Positions 24,699 through 36,439 of a stretch of 64,000 nucleotides of DNA are shown here, piece by piece (position 1 is the stretch's first letter; every line of letters starts with the position of its first letter). This DNA comes from Allodiplogaster sudhausi (taxonomy: Eukaryota > Nematoda > Chromadorea > Rhabditida > Diplogasteridae): positions 186,001 to 250,000 of the forward strand of contig CALZFC010000058.1 in NCBI GenBank assembly GCA_945643635.1, read 5' to 3'. Made by a program: the position numbers and the translations under genes. Below the pieces are notes generated by a model that saw nothing but the letters and a program-made list of their open reading frames with translations, made no database searches and was not told the origin of the DNA.

Positions 24699-27548
24699 CC
24701 CTCCCCCTTTTTACCACCCCCATCCCCAATACCAATTCTAACCACCCCCATTCGCAGGCATAGCTCCACCATTTGTTCTTTCAATGCCCGCTCAATTGTG
24801 AACAAAACTTTTGAACTGTCCTCTCTATTCTCCCGTTCCTTCGCTGTTATTGCCATTGTCGAAACCTGGCTTTCCTCCTCCCTCCCTGATAGTTATCTTC
24901 TAAACGGTAACCCTGACTGTTTAGTCTCTCGCCAAGACCGCCCAAGGCGCAAGGGCGGGGGCGTTGCACTCTTCTTCCGCTCTTCCATCTCCACAAACAC
25001 CGTCCTCTCTAAATCATCCCCCAACGCCTTTGAGCTCCTCGCAGTAGATGCTAGTTTTAACAGTGATCTCATCCGCTTCATCCTAGTTTACCGTCCCCCT
25101 TCATGTTGTGCCTCTGATAATTCTATCCTTGTCAACCTTCTTACAGATCTCTCCACCGCCCCTCACCCTACTATCATTTTAGGCGATTTTAACTACCCAG
25201 ACATCGTCTGGAATTCCACTAGTCACCCCCCGCTTGCCTCTTCTTCTAAGCTCTTTTATGACTTTACATCCTCATGCTGTTTTGCTCAACTCACACCAGC
25301 TCCTACTTGCAATGCTCACTTCCTGGACCTCGTTCTCACCAATACTCCATCCCTCCTCAGCAACACTATCCTCTCCCCTCCCTTCCTCAACTCCGACCAT
25401 TCCACCATCGAATCCACCCTTTCTCTCTCCCACGCCAAACCTTCTTTTACTTATATAAGGGATTACAACAAATTCGACCACCATTCAGCCTCCATGTTTC
25501 TTTTAGATTTTGCCTTCCCAGCCCCTTTCCATAAGCTCTCAAGTGTAGAACACATGTACTCCGCACTGTCATCCGCCCTCCACGCTGTTGAAGACCTCTT
25601 CGTTCCCTTTAAACGTGTCTCCTCTCACGGTATTCGTATCCCCAATCACATTTACCGCCTTAAGCGGAAACGCTATGATGCTTGGCTCGCCCTCCTAGCC
25701 CATGAATCTGATTCCACTAGACATGCTTATTCCCTCATTAATTCCTGTTATTGTAAGGCTATTGATAAGTACTCTAGAAATGTAGAAAAACACGTCATTA
25801 ACTCTAACAATAAGGCCCTCTTCTTCCGCTTTATGCGCAACCGCCTATCCTCCAAACCCCGAGGGGTCGATACTCTCACCTCACCTTCTGGTACTCTCTG
25901 CTTTACCGATGATACCAAGGCCCAACTCCTAGCTGCTACTTTTTCCTCTGCTTTTACTATTGACGATGGTAACCTCCCGGTCCTCGCCCCTAACTTTGTC
26001 ACTCACTCTTCCCCCTCCTTTCAAATCAATTTCCCCCGTCATGAAATTTGCCGAGTTATCGAGACCTATAAGAACTCTTCCTGTAAGACTCCTGATAATT
26101 TCAACTTGTCTCTCATTAAGAAACTTGCCATCCCCATCTCGGAAGCTCTGGAATATATATTTGACTTCTCGTACTCCACCTCATCTGTCCCTACGGCCTG
26201 GAAAACTTCCATTATAATCCCCATTAAGAAAAAGCCTCCCTATTCTGACCCCTCCAACTATCGCCCTATCTCTATAACCTCATTATTTTCTCGAATTTTT
26301 GAACGTATGCTCTGTAAGAAACTCTACCCTTGGTGCAATAACGCTCACTTAATACCTGATGAACAGTACGGATTTAGACCAAAACGCTCCATTGATTACC
26401 AGTTGCTAGGTTGTCTCGAACATTGGACCGCTGCCATCTCCCGATCCCATTCCACTGATATCGTCTATTTTGATCACGCTCGGGCCTTCGACCGTGTCTC
26501 CCATGCCAAACTCATCCATAAGCTCACACTTTTCTCCCTTCCTCCTAAATGCATCTCCTGGATCTCTGCCTTCCTTAGTAATCGCACTTTCTCCGTCCGC
26601 GTAGGCTCCTCCCTTTCCCCTCCCTTACCTGTCACTAGTGGCATCCCGCAAGGGACTGTTCTTGGTCCGCTCCTGTTTATCTTATTTACTAGCGATCTCC
26701 CATCACTTGTCTCTTCCCATGATGTTCACTCGCGTTGTTTTGCAGACGACCTCAAGATTTACCGCTCTTTTCCTAGTTCCTCCTCTAATGCTCCTCTCCA
26801 AGCAGCCATTGATGAAGTCTCCGCCTGGGCCATCAATTGGCAGCTCCCCCTGGCCCCCTCTAAGTGCTCAGTCCTCCACATTGGAAAAACCAATCCTAAC
26901 ACTACTTACTACCTTAACGGTTCCCCTCTCCCCTCCGTCCCAATCATGCGTGACCTTGGCGTCATTATAGATCCCCTCCTCTCCTTCTCTCCCCACTGTT
27001 CCTTTCTCACTAACAAAGCCATAAGCAAATGCCACCCCATCCTTCGCTCTCTTCGCTCTAGAAATAAGAATGTCCTCCTCTCGGCTTATATCCTGTACAT
27101 CCGTCCCTTGCTAGAATCGTGTTCCTCTGTATTCTCTCCGCGTCTTAAGAAGGATATCCGCAAGTTAGAAAAAGTCCAAAACTATTTCACGCGTTTTATT
27201 TACAGACGATCCCTTGGCTATTCTAACCCCAGGGATGTCCCCAACTCTACTGCCCGTAACACCGCCCTCTCCCTCCACACTCTTCTAACTCGCCGTCAAC
27301 ATGTAGATTTTACCCCTGCGCGTAGACTCGTTTTTGGCCATAGGCGTATATCGGACCGTGTCCCCCACTATTTTCATTTCCGTAACTCTCGCACCCGCGG
27401 TTTGTCCTTCCTTCTCTCCTACCCGTCCACCCGTTCCTCCATTCGCAACCACTCCTTCTTTATAAGAGCCGCCAAGGCCTTCAACGCCCTTGCAAAACGT
27501 ACCAATCCCTCTTCCCTCTCTTCTCCTGCTCCTCACCCAATCCATTAA
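24699..27548 (+). CDS. LINE ORF2: endonuclease-reverse transcriptase
   Basis: Open from the TAA that ends ORF1 (24696-24698) to 27548, about 950 residues, same frame. No ATG lies before the endonuclease, so it may be made by reinitiation, read-through or from a non-ATG start, or the start was lost. Apurinic-type endonuclease motifs are present: SFNARSIVNK, the AIVETWL glutamate, GDFNYPDIVW and SDHST. The reverse transcriptase has NYRPISITSLFSRIFE, GFRPKRS, DIVYFDHARAFDRVSH (catalytic Asp), GIPQGTVLGPLLF and CFADDLKIY (FADD box). The C-terminus is the usual basic region. No internal stop, so catalytic competence is possible. It nicks target DNA and copies element RNA by target-primed reverse transcription. 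Confidence 0.85.
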   Translation, partial: PSPFLPPPSPIPILTTPIRRHSSTICSFNARSIVNKTFELSSLFSRSFAVIAIVETWLSSSLPDSYLLNGNPDCLVSRQDRPRRKGGGVALFFRSSISTNTVLSKSSPNAFELLAVDASFNSDLIRFILVYRPPSCCASDNSILVNLLTDLSTAPHPTIILGDFNYPDIVWNSTSHPPLASSSKLFYDFTSSCCFAQLTPAPTCNAHFLDLVLTNTPSLLSNTILSPPFLNSDHSTIESTLSLSHAKPSFTYIRDYNKFDHHSASMFLLDFAFPAPFHKLSSVEHMYSALSSALHAVEDLFVPFKRVSSHGIRIPNHIYRLKRKRYDAWLALLAHESDSTRHAYSLINSCYCKAIDKYSRNVEKHVINSNNKALFFRFMRNRLSSKPRGVDTLTSPSGTLCFTDDTKAQLLAATFSSAFTIDDGNLPVLAPNFVTHSSPSFQINFPRHEICRVIETYKNSSCKTPDNFNLSLIKKLAIPISEALEYIFDFSYSTSSVPTAWKTSIIIPIKKKPPYSDPSNYRPISITSLFSRIFERMLCKKLYPWCNNAHLIPDEQYGFRPKRSIDYQLLGCLEHWTAAISRSHSTDIVYFDHARAFDRVSHAKLIHKLTLFSLPPKCISWISAFLSNRTFSVRVGSSLSPPLPVTSGIPQGTVLGPLLFILFTSDLPSLVSSHDVHSRCFADDLKIYRSFPSSSSNAPLQAAIDEVSAWAINWQLPLAPSKCSVLHIGKTNPNTTYYLNGSPLPSVPIMRDLGVIIDPLLSFSPHCSFLTNKAISKCHPILRSLRSRNKNVLLSAYILYIRPLLESCSSVFSPRLKKDIRKLEKVQNYFTRFIYRRSLGYSNPRDVPNSTARNTALSLHTLLTRRQHVDFTPARRLVFGHRRISDRVPHYFHFRNSRTRGLSFLLSYPSTRSSIRNHSFFIRAAKAFNALAKRTNPSSLSSPAPHPIH

Positions 27549-27721
27549 TTGTCCACTTCTGTACCATTCTTCATTGTTATCCATATCACTATTTCCCCTT
27601 ATCCATTTCACTATTTCTATCTATTTATGTCTATTGCTATTCCTACTGCTATCTTCACATCACACACATATATATTCATCAAACACGTGCTTGACGCGTA
27701 ATAAAATCAATAAAATCAATC

Positions 27722-27846
27722 AATCCACACGCTCCTCCGCTCGCAACCACTCATTCTTTATCAGAGGAGCAAAGGCTTTCAACTCCCGGGCCAAGCACTC
27801 ATCCCCCTCCTTCCTCTCTTCCCCGTCGGCAGCCCCATTACAATAG
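27722..27846 (+). mobile_element. Second LINE 3'-end fragment
   Basis: Immediately after the 3' tail of the LINE, a frame reads SSARNHSFFIRGAKAFN, paralogous to SSIRNHSFFIRAAKAFNAL at the end of ORF2. It is a partial tandem copy from a related element. Confidence 0.7.
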
Positions 27847-27849
27847 TCC

Positions 27850-28402
27850 GTGTATACTGCATGACGTTCAGGTATACTGTATATTATGTTATGTTTACTG
27901 TATCATGTTATGTATCAACAATTAGTATTCGAACGGCAATGAAATCCGAGCGGTGATGACACCAAATGTGCGCAGTCAATATTCTCTTTATCTATTACAA
28001 TAATAAAACAACAAGAAAACAATACATTTCGAAATATTTGCAAGCGTATCCGCCTCAATAATCCTGATTGAGGACCCGTTCATAAGCGAAATACAAAATT
28101 CGTAATCAAATAAACTCCACAGAATTTATTATCTCAATAAACATAATTATGGCGGAGAAAATCAACTTAAGAAACATAACTGGGGTGATATGACAACTCG
28201 CATCCCTAAATAATGCTCACCCGTCTTGAGTTCTTAGAAAGGCCCAAATGTTCTTAAAATGTCAGACTACACTGTCCTTGTTAAAGATGTCTCCGGCGAA
28301 TTATTAATATATCGCTTTTTAAGCATGGATCAGTTCGTCTCATAGTAAAACTTACATAGAGAAAGATTGAATGAATTTCATCTTATCATCCCAGAATTAT
28401 AG
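27850..28402. other. 3' flank of nucleotidyltransferase copy B
   Basis: No gene. Homologous to the flanks of copies A (18170-18400) and C (38320-38665), with shared stretches such as ATATTCTCTT and ACACTGTCCTTGTT. Confidence 0.6.
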
Positions 28403-31400
28403 TCATTTTACACGTGTCTTGGACGGTTTCCTCCAGCTGTGATCCTTTGTCTCATTTTGGAAATCAGCAGCCTCAGGGAAATCGGGAAACGTGTCAATCG
28501 CCGTTCCTAAATGAAAACGTCCATTTATTCTTTTTTTTAATATTTATTATAAATTCACTCCAGCAAAATCTAAAGTACTAAAACAAAACTATAAATAAAA
28601 ATCTCGAACCCGTGACCATTCTCCTCCAAGTAAACTGCATTCCCGCAGAAAAAGCACCGAGGGCATATGGGGATCTAGAGCAATTAATTTTTCTTGTAAA
28701 ATAGAAAATAAAGTAATTTCAAGCATAGGGGGATTTTTTTCTGTAAAGTAACTCAAACCTGCAAACGGAATGAAACGGCGTGTACGGATCGATGATGTGC
28801 AGCTGACTCGTACGTCTTCTGGAATATATCAAGTTTGCACATACGATGTTCAGATTCTGAGAATAAATGAAAGAAAATAAAATGGGAAAATGGGAAGAAA
28901 CCCCTTTCTCCACGTTCTTCCATCCGCAATGTTGATGAAGTAAAAGGATAAATCGATCCGATTAGCATAGTAATTAACGAAGCGAATTGCCAACTCAGCT
29001 GTCGTTTGGCAGTTTTGTGATTTCCAGGCTAAATACTTTAAAATTAATTGAAAGTGCAGATAGCTAGCAAAATTAACATTATATACAGATAAATCGTGCT
29101 CAGAAGAACACGTGCAATTAAAATGCTTAGCAACTATACGGAACAAACCAAGCAATTCAGTACCTGGGTAGACAGGAGGCAGTTGGGGGAGGCAAAGTTG
29201 CTGAACGACCTTGTCAATGGGCACCCTATCTCCGATGAGATTCGAGTGCGTCTGAGAGAGAACCGGCAGAACCGAAGTAGCTCCTTGGCACTGAAATAAT
29301 TAAATTAAATCTTTTAAATGTTAAAGCCAATTAGTTCAATAAACGGCACAACGTCTAGGAGTTATTTTTTTTAAGTCCGAACATATAAATGAAATACGCG
29401 GCTTCATGGAAGCCAAGTCTAGCAAGCATACAATGTGATGATCCCGAAAACGGAGCAACGTAACAACTACCTGTGTCATCACATCGATCATGAATATTCA
29501 AAATGGCTTTAGATAAATTAAGAACAACAGTAGTCTCTCGCTTACCTCAGCAGACTGTAAAAAGTGTATTAGCAGCATATAAAGGTGGTACGAAGAGAGA
29601 AGCCATTGCTGAAATGCAAATTAAAAAAAATTATATCAAAAGTTACGAATACAAAAAATATTATGTTTACACCTATATTGTTCTAATGCTAGAAATTTGA
29701 AAAGAAAAGAAAAATAGAGAGAGCAAACCTTGCTATTCCGAATCTGTAGTGAATTGCAAAGAGCGCGAAGCCAGAGAAAAAGGCGACCGAATCGAGGATC
29801 CATCTAGAAATCTTGCAAAGTAAGGCTATATTGAAAAACAACGAGGCATTAAAAGGTTAATTCAATAGTGATTAACATATTTAATATTCCTAAAATAAGA
29901 GCTGATTTACGGGAAAACACTCTCTCGTAATAAACAGTGACTTGCCGAGTTGTATAAGCGAAGCATGGCAGTGTTTCGAATGGCTTCGAACTTATTTGAT
30001 GGAAATTGAATGTCGATGGTATAGATGTCCGAAAGTTTGCAAATCAATATTGGCACCTGAAATTACAACTATCAAGCAAACACTGATTCAGTCGGTTATT
30101 ACATTGCTTTTTCACTCCAAATAAGTTATTGATATCTTTGTTCAGATTTCTTGAAGTGTAAAAACGGAAAACGGAACCTTTACTGAAGCCAGGACAGTAA
30201 TCTCTCGAATTGGTATGCCCATTTCGGAAAGTTCTCGTCGTAGAAGTGAACGAAAAACGGTCATCATGCGACTAAAATATGTTTAGCAAAATTAAATAAA
30301 TAAATTTTTTTAATTTTGTGATTTTATTTCTAAGTACAGGCATAGAAACAAATGGAATGAAAAATGTCCGAAAGGCTAGTCTCACAGTCGTAGTTCAGGG
30401 TTGTTGTAGAACTGGTAGCAAAACTCCTGTCGCCTTGAAGGATCCAAATGAAAGAAAGCAAGATCCAGGTCGGATGAGTGCGAGGAAAGACCTCAACCAT
30501 AGCATTATAATTATCTAAAAATTTCTTAGGCTTAAAATCCACCAGTTTTTAACCACTTGAATGTAAAATTGAACGGACATATTGCTAATAATTCGTTTAT
30601 AATTTAACCTTTCTCGTTTATAATTTAACCTTAGATAACAACATAACATAATAATGAAAAAATTATTTATAAAACAAACTGCGTCGAAAAAGTAACCTGA
30701 AACCTGCGAGCCTACCGGGACGAGCCTGGCATTTTTGAGAGTTCGTTGCTCAAGTTCGGGAAGATTCTCGAGTAGAACATTCTAAAGAAAACGTGTAAGT
30801 TGAACACTAAGAAGAATATTATTGGCAGTTAATCTAACAGTTTCTATGCTTGTAATAGCAAATAAAATATATTTACAAGGATATAAAAGTGAAAATGAGT
30901 ACCGGCTTGTTTCGAAGCTCTTGAAGACGATTATTGTCGGCAACTCGAAGCTTCTCATCGAGGCTTTCCACAAGAGCCTTCTGTCCGTCCAGAACGCACT
31001 CCAGATCGGAAATGTGACGCCATCTGGTTACGGGTCAGATTAAGGAAATATCTTTAAAAAGTAAGGGGCATAGCCGGGTACATTGTAAATTAATTATTAG
31101 ATATACCTAGCCGATCGTAAACGTTGCAAAAGTAGAGTGGTATTGTCGACAAAGCAAAAATAAACAAAAAATAAAATAAACAAACCCTGACCTTCTCCTT
31201 GTGCTGGCACTTCTGCATGTTGCATTGGCCTTTACAGGCTCTTCTGAAATCAGTTATAAATAATCTCATTGTCAGCATGAAATTTTGTATCTCTCAGACA
31301 TTCCAGCAACAAATGCGCTCAAACAAAAATATAGTGGTTAAGCATGCTTTCTGCTCTATTTTAATCCTTTTAGAAGAATTGTCTCTTATACAGAGGTGGG

Positions 31401-32002
31401 AATGGGCCCAAAATTTTTGGGCCAGCCCGGCCCTGGGGGCCCAAAGTCTCGGCCCGGCCCGGCCGGAAATTTCCGGGCCTTGTAATTTTGGGCCCGGCCC
31501 GGCCCGTGGGCCCGTTTGAGCCCGATTTTCAAAATAAAAATTTTTTTTCCAAAAATTTTTTCTATGTTAATTGGGGGGTTTCTTTTGGGTTTGCATGAGT
31601 TTACCAAAGTAAAAAATATGTTTCCCCCACCCCTAAGTAACATGCCACTATATAAACCATTTTCAAATACTTCCGAAAATTTCAAGTTTACGTTTTTACC
31701 TTCAATTTGCCAGGAATTTCTGACTTGAGGGCCCAATCGGGCCTGCGGGCCGGCCCACCTTTTCTTGGGCCCGGCCCGGGGCCTTGGGAAATTGGGCCGG
31801 CCGGCCCTGAGGGCCGGGCCGGGCCGGCCCATTCCCACCTCTGCTCTTATATGATAAAGTCAAGAAGATTTTATTTTCAGGCAAGTGTTTAGTTCTGATT
31901 ACCTGGAATTCGGGACAGCGAAGGCAATGTCTTGGAGACTGCTGTCGTTGCCACGCACCGCCTCCAGGTGGATGACGTCATGACTCGTTGCACTTGCCTC
32001 AT
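28403..32002 (-). CDS. Nucleotidyltransferase (TUTase/non-canonical poly(A) polymerase family), copy B
   Basis: About twelve short exons on the minus strand, first 31903-32002 (ATG at 32002), last ending at TGA 28405-28403. All junctions I checked keep phase. The N-terminus is Arg-rich with few acidic residues (MRQVQRVMTSSTWRRCVATT), like a mitochondrial presequence. Next comes a coiled segment (LECVLDGQKALVESLDEKL). The pol-beta nucleotidyltransferase core has LVPVGSQVSG, SSHSSDLDLAFF (DxD) and TIDIQFP (third Asp). The central domain has DPRFGRLFLWLRALC and SSYHLYMLLIHFLQSAE. The PAP-associated region has FVNYYANRIDL and HIIDPYTPFHSV. The family adds A or U to RNA 3' ends. Location and presequence suggest a mitochondrial RNA polymerase such as MTPAP, but substrate is not predictable. 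A hAT MITE sits in intron 1. Confidence 0.75.
31391..31843. mobile_element. hAT-type MITE, second copy (453 bp)
   Basis: CAGAGGTGGGAATGGGCC and its reverse complement form the ends. Perfect 8-bp target duplication CTCTTATA at 31383-31390 and 31844-31851. It lies in intron 1 of nucleotidyltransferase copy B. Confidence 0.9.
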
Positions 32003-32130
32003 CCTCAAGGACCTTTAAACCGTTAAACCGCGCGGGATGATGAAACTCATATAAAATTTACACAAAATACACTACACAAAATTTCAATCACCGTTTGAAT
32101 TCAAAATAAAAAAAATGAGCGGGAATACTT

Positions 32131-32396
32131 GGCAGTTAGGAAAGTTCATCTGTTCATCCGTTCATCTCGTTCATCTATAGGAAAGTTCATCTTACATAAA
32201 TTTCAAAAACGTTAACTAACCAGGGAACTGTCAGAAACCCTAAATTCCAAAAATTCTGATATTTTGCATATGGATAGGCCATCACATTGGATGGTTCGGA
32301 ATGAAAAAAAGTAGGATCCGAATCCCTCTAGAAAAGTTTTTACACCCATTCAAAGATGTGTGAAAATCTCATTCATCTGTGAGCTGCCACGTTAAA
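32131..32396. repeat. Left terminal inverted repeat of the THAP transposon
   Basis: Reverse complement of 37690-37922, with small indels; contains tandem GTTCATC motifs near the tip (an extra one is present here relative to the right arm). Confidence 0.85.
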
Positions 32397-32856
32397 GGAG
32401 CTGTCCATGGAGATTACAATGACATATAAATTTGAGCCTGAGAGAACCAGGCTAGCTTAAAACATAGCTGTGCAAATTTACAACACACGAAATTTCATTA
32501 ATACTGAGAAAACGCCTTTGGTCTATGGTTCATACTGTACGATTTAGTAGATGACGTCAGCATTGCTCGCTCTGCTTGTCTGTCTCTCTCTCTCACTCTC
32601 ACATGCCCAGAACGCATTTCACCAATTTGTCACGTCCGGGTGAATATTGGGTGCGAATAGAACCTGCTCTGCACGGCTTAGGAACATGTTTCGGCCACAT
32701 GCGAAGCCCATCTGACAAAGAGTGTGGATTTATAAAAGAATACATGTGTATGCATATATGTATTTTTCGTGTATATGTGGTATGTATGTATGTACATAAA
32801 CATTACAAGTGTGAGTGTTTATCCCTGCTGTATTGCATATCGAACACTGTCTTAGA

Positions 32857-33526
32857 ATGGAAGGAACGGTTCATCCGGCCACATTCGATCCGACTAGAGA
32901 AGAGCTGGATGAAGCAGTCGAGAAGATGAGACGTCGACTAGGAGATGATGAAAGATCATCTAAGATATTCTCTGCCCAGGCGGCACAGGAAGCTCTGCAG
33001 TGTAGTTGTGGTGGATGCGGAGTGGTCTCGGAGTACACGACATCGTATTGCTGCCAGTCCGTACTCCTCCACCCTCATCTACTTCTCCAGCGAGGACGAG
33101 AGCTGCACGAATTCATGCAGCAGCTGGTCGGCGACGAGGCGGTCGGCTGTATCACGAGGTCGCGCCAGTTCCAGGAAACGTACTTGGACAACAGATCTGC
33201 TCGGGCAGCAGCCCGGATGTACGAGGTGTCTCAGAATACAAGCCAGAGACAGACACAGCCAAGCAACAGGTATTATACACTTTCAATAAGTGAAATAGTA
33301 TTCTGAAGAATCTAGTTATAATACAGTTTTTAGCAAGGAAAATGGTGATCATTATAGGTCGTTTCGTTATGGAACCTATCGCTACGTCGCTGCAGACATT
33401 TGGGGCACGGTTGGCGGCAACAACCGACTCGAATTGCCTTCCTACGTTGTCACCGCGATCCGGGAAAAGTGGCCAGAGCCGGACGGAGTATATACCGGCT
33501 TTTTCGAAGTGCAAATTCATTGGTAG
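32857..33526 (+). CDS. P2X7 intracellular (ballast)-domain-like protein, 193 aa
   Basis: Two exons, 32857-33269 and 33358-33526, phase 2 junction. After a helical N-terminus (PTREELDEAVEKMRRR) come the cysteine motifs CSCGGC, YCC and VGCITRSRQF, then the exon 2 block SFRYGTYRYVAADIWGTVGG, NNRLELPSYVVTAIREKWPE and PDGVYTGFFE. The order CxCGxC - CC - CIT - YRYxA...GxxxxGNNRxxxPSxVVxxIRxxxPxxxGxYxGF is that of the C-terminal cysteine-rich domain of the P2X7 receptor, a zinc-binding cytosolic domain also found in stand-alone invertebrate proteins. There is no channel part here. It sits inside the transposon, upstream of and on the same strand as the transposase, so it is probably a second element protein; its role is unknown. 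Confidence 0.7.
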
Positions 33527-33642
33527 ATGTGTCTCCTTTTCTGTTAGATAAAGCGAGCGAGTTGTATTGTTGGTGGCATGGAAGATCAAAACATGACAAC
33601 GGGGACAAGACGGGACAACAATCAGTCTCTACTCCCATAACC

Positions 33643-36439
33643 ATGGTACATCGCTGTGTTGTATGTGGAGAGGTCAGAAGCGACCAGTATGAGGTAGTGG
33701 CTTTCACAAGCAATACAAAGAAGGCTAATGAGTGGATACGAGCTATCTGCAATGATAACGCCGCCCGAGAGGAAGCCCTACGCTACAACCTTTCCCACTA
33801 TGAGGATCCTCGGTTGTGTCGGCGCCATTTTCCCAGAAGCTCATTCATTACCTGCTCTGCTGGACGTTCACGTCTCATTCCATCCGCTCTGCCATGTCCA
33901 ACAAATGTCATCAAGGTTCAGGTAGCAAATTCATTCGTTACAAATTATGGTGCCAGAGGGGCGCCGGGATTACCCCGTAGGAACCGGACACTCTTGGCCA
34001 CAAAAACTACTTCAAAATACACAACTAATATAACAGGAGGCACTTGGGCATCCGAGAGCAACACGGCCTCTCTGGCCGCCGCCACGCCCGCTCACCCTGT
34101 CACGCCTTCAGCTTCCTCAGCGACTCCAACGTCCACCTATTCAACTACAGCCACTTTCGTCTTCTCCCGCGCACGCCGTCCTTTCGCCGCCCGCATCCGC
34201 ACCGCCGCTCTCTTCTCTTCCGAGTCCTTCAATGCCCAATTTGGTTGGAGACTCATTTCAAGGAAGGCACACCAGGGCTAAGGCAAACTACTTCAACTTT
34301 TCATCCCCATCTTCAAATGCACCTAATCTCACTCCTCTCTATTGGGGTGATTCAACAGACTATTCTGAGGTGAAAGACAATTTTTTGGCAAAATATGTAT
34401 TTTTAAAACTTCCCTTCACAGTGATGTCCTCGTCGGTTGCCTGCAATGTGACATTACCAGAGTGCAAATTTGCTTTCATCGATTTGGAATTCCTATCCGA
34501 TCTTTTCCGTGATTGCATCCAATGCGGAAAAGAGAATGTCTGCGAAGTTAGTACTAATTTCGTATGAAACATTGAACTTTTCCCACTATTTGAAGGTTCA
34601 CATGCGGGCGGAAGGAGCGGTGGTGCATGTGAATTCCACATGCACGATCGATACAGACCATAAGAGGTCATGGTCCAGCAGCCGTAAGGTTACGACTGCT
34701 GCCAAATCTCCAAATGAGAAACTTCGAGAGATATCCTTGGATCTGGTATCCATTACATCCACGACCACCTACGTATACGGGGTAGCAAAGTAAATGGCTA
34801 CTAGAAAATATACTACTTATTACAGGCTATTGCTCCTACTATGCAAGCACTAAGCGTCGCATTTCCTTCGAAGACCACTTTTTATAATATACGCAATAGC
34901 TATATCGAGCAGGCCATAACCGACATCTACCAGGCTGATCACGACTATTGGCTAAACAGACTCAGCGAAGATGTCAAAGAGGTGTGTTACTAGCAATAGG
35001 TATATAGTCAATTTCCGCAACCCTTTGGTCAAGGGGAAACTTCTCAACCTAAGCGGCGACGGGATTTTTGACTCACGCGGATATTCAGCAATGATTTGTC
35101 GCTATGAACTACTCGCTATTCCCTACAATGTGGTGATTTCCCATAGTATCACACACAAAAGCGAAACTGGTAATATCTTTTAGTTATTTTTATATTTTTT
35201 ATTGTACTCCTAATAATACTATCCTGAAGAATACATGTCGACAAGGTTGGAACCTGTGGGGATGAAGAAGGCCCTGGATATCCTTCTTTCCGAGTTCGAG
35301 CCATCGGAGAGCAGCCCGATCGCCACCATCACAACCGATCGAAGCCAAGCAGTAGCAGCAGCCTTACGGCCCTATAATATCAAACATCTCCATGACTCAT
35401 GGCACATTACTCGCAACCACACCATCACTCTCATGGGGGCATGTAATTTTTTTCTTGAAACCAAAATCATTTTATAATTTCAGGAAATCTATTATTAAAA
35501 GAATAATAACATTTTGAAGAAAGCAAAAGCGAGGAAATTCGAGACACTGCGAAAATGGATTCGGAGCCTGGTAAACCATACGTGGTACGCAATCACTGCA
35601 TCGAATGGAGATGGTCAGCTTGCACGTCAGCTATATCTATCAGCGCTGAACCATATCGATGGAGTCCATCAGTGGACAAAGGTTTGAACTATCAATATAG
35701 CTAACACGTGAATTTCAAAATCAATGCGTATCGTTATCACAAAATTATTCAGAGCGAAAGATTTCCCACTCTTACAAGCTGTACGCATGGGCCCCTACCC
35801 CCAAATGCTCCGCATAAGAGCGGCCTGACAGATGTTGCACGAGATTGGTTACATGAGTACTTCAACAGCCAAGTGGACGATATTGCAAAAACTTCTCCAT
35901 TCCTGGCAACCTCCGAGGCAAGAAAACTAGTCCCCATAAAAATACAAATGACTGAATTTAGGTAGAATCTTTTCACGCGCACTCAGCAAGATGGCTTCCA
36001 AAGGACCATTACTTCAGCGTACAAGGCTCCAAACTACGAATGATGGTGACAATCGTCTCATGGAACAAGAGGAAACTCGAGATCGAGGAAGGAAAGATAA
36101 CGGAATGTGGGAGGAAGAATGTCTACAACAAGACCACAAAGGAGTACCGAGAGCGCGCTGTCTACACTGGCTCGTCAAACCAGTTTCAGTAAGAATATAA
36201 ACAAATGGAACATTAGCCAAGTAAGTTCTCCGTCTCATTATTTCAGCAAGGATATCTTGGCAAGAGCTTACGAGATACGCCGGGCAATGGAGAGAGCGCC
36301 GGTCCAGACGAAGAAGAATCAGCCGGAACCAGACGAGGACGAGAGTGACGTGGAGCTCGACATTGGCCACGACTTGAACAGCGCGCTGCAAATGATCGAC
36401 AATGAGGACTACGATAGCGAATATAGCGTAGAATTATGA
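33643..36439 (+). CDS. THAP-type zinc finger / DDE transposase, multi-exon
   Basis: The N-terminus (ATG 33643) has a C2CH THAP-like finger: CVVCGEV ... DPRLCRRHFP. A Thr/Ser/Ala-rich linker follows to about 34280, where the exact splice to the next frame is unclear. Later exons: about 34422-34548 (CIQCGKENVCE), 34597-34682 or longer, 34827-34980 (AIAPTMQALSVAFPSKTTF), then the core with GDGIFDSRGYSA, ATITTDRSQAVAAALRP, HDSWHITRNH, ATSE|VESFHAHSARWLPKDHYF and an acidic tail ending DYDSEYSVEL. The Asp of GDG, the Asp of TTDRS and the Glu of SEVESFH are candidate DDE residues. One intron (35917-35961) uses a GC donor (GAG|GCAAGA). It would cut and paste the 32131-37922 element. Intron count is approximate. 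Confidence 0.65.

Larger units (their letters stand above)
23509..27720 (+). mobile_element. Non-LTR retrotransposon (CR1/jockey-like)
   Basis: Two ORFs (coiled-coil ORF1; endonuclease plus reverse transcriptase ORF2) on a strongly C/T-rich coding strand unlike neighbouring genes, ending at about 27720 in AATAAAATCAATAAAATCAA, a short tandem 3' tail as in CR1-group elements. Lies between nucleotidyltransferase copies A and B. The 5' end is uncertain. The clade call rests on domain order and RT motifs only. Confidence 0.8.

Noticed and set aside
24050..24763. 237-codon Pro/Ser/His-rich frame inside the LINE
   Set aside because: It overlaps ORF1 in another frame and reflects C/T-rich composition; the ORF1-like motifs are in the neighbouring frame.
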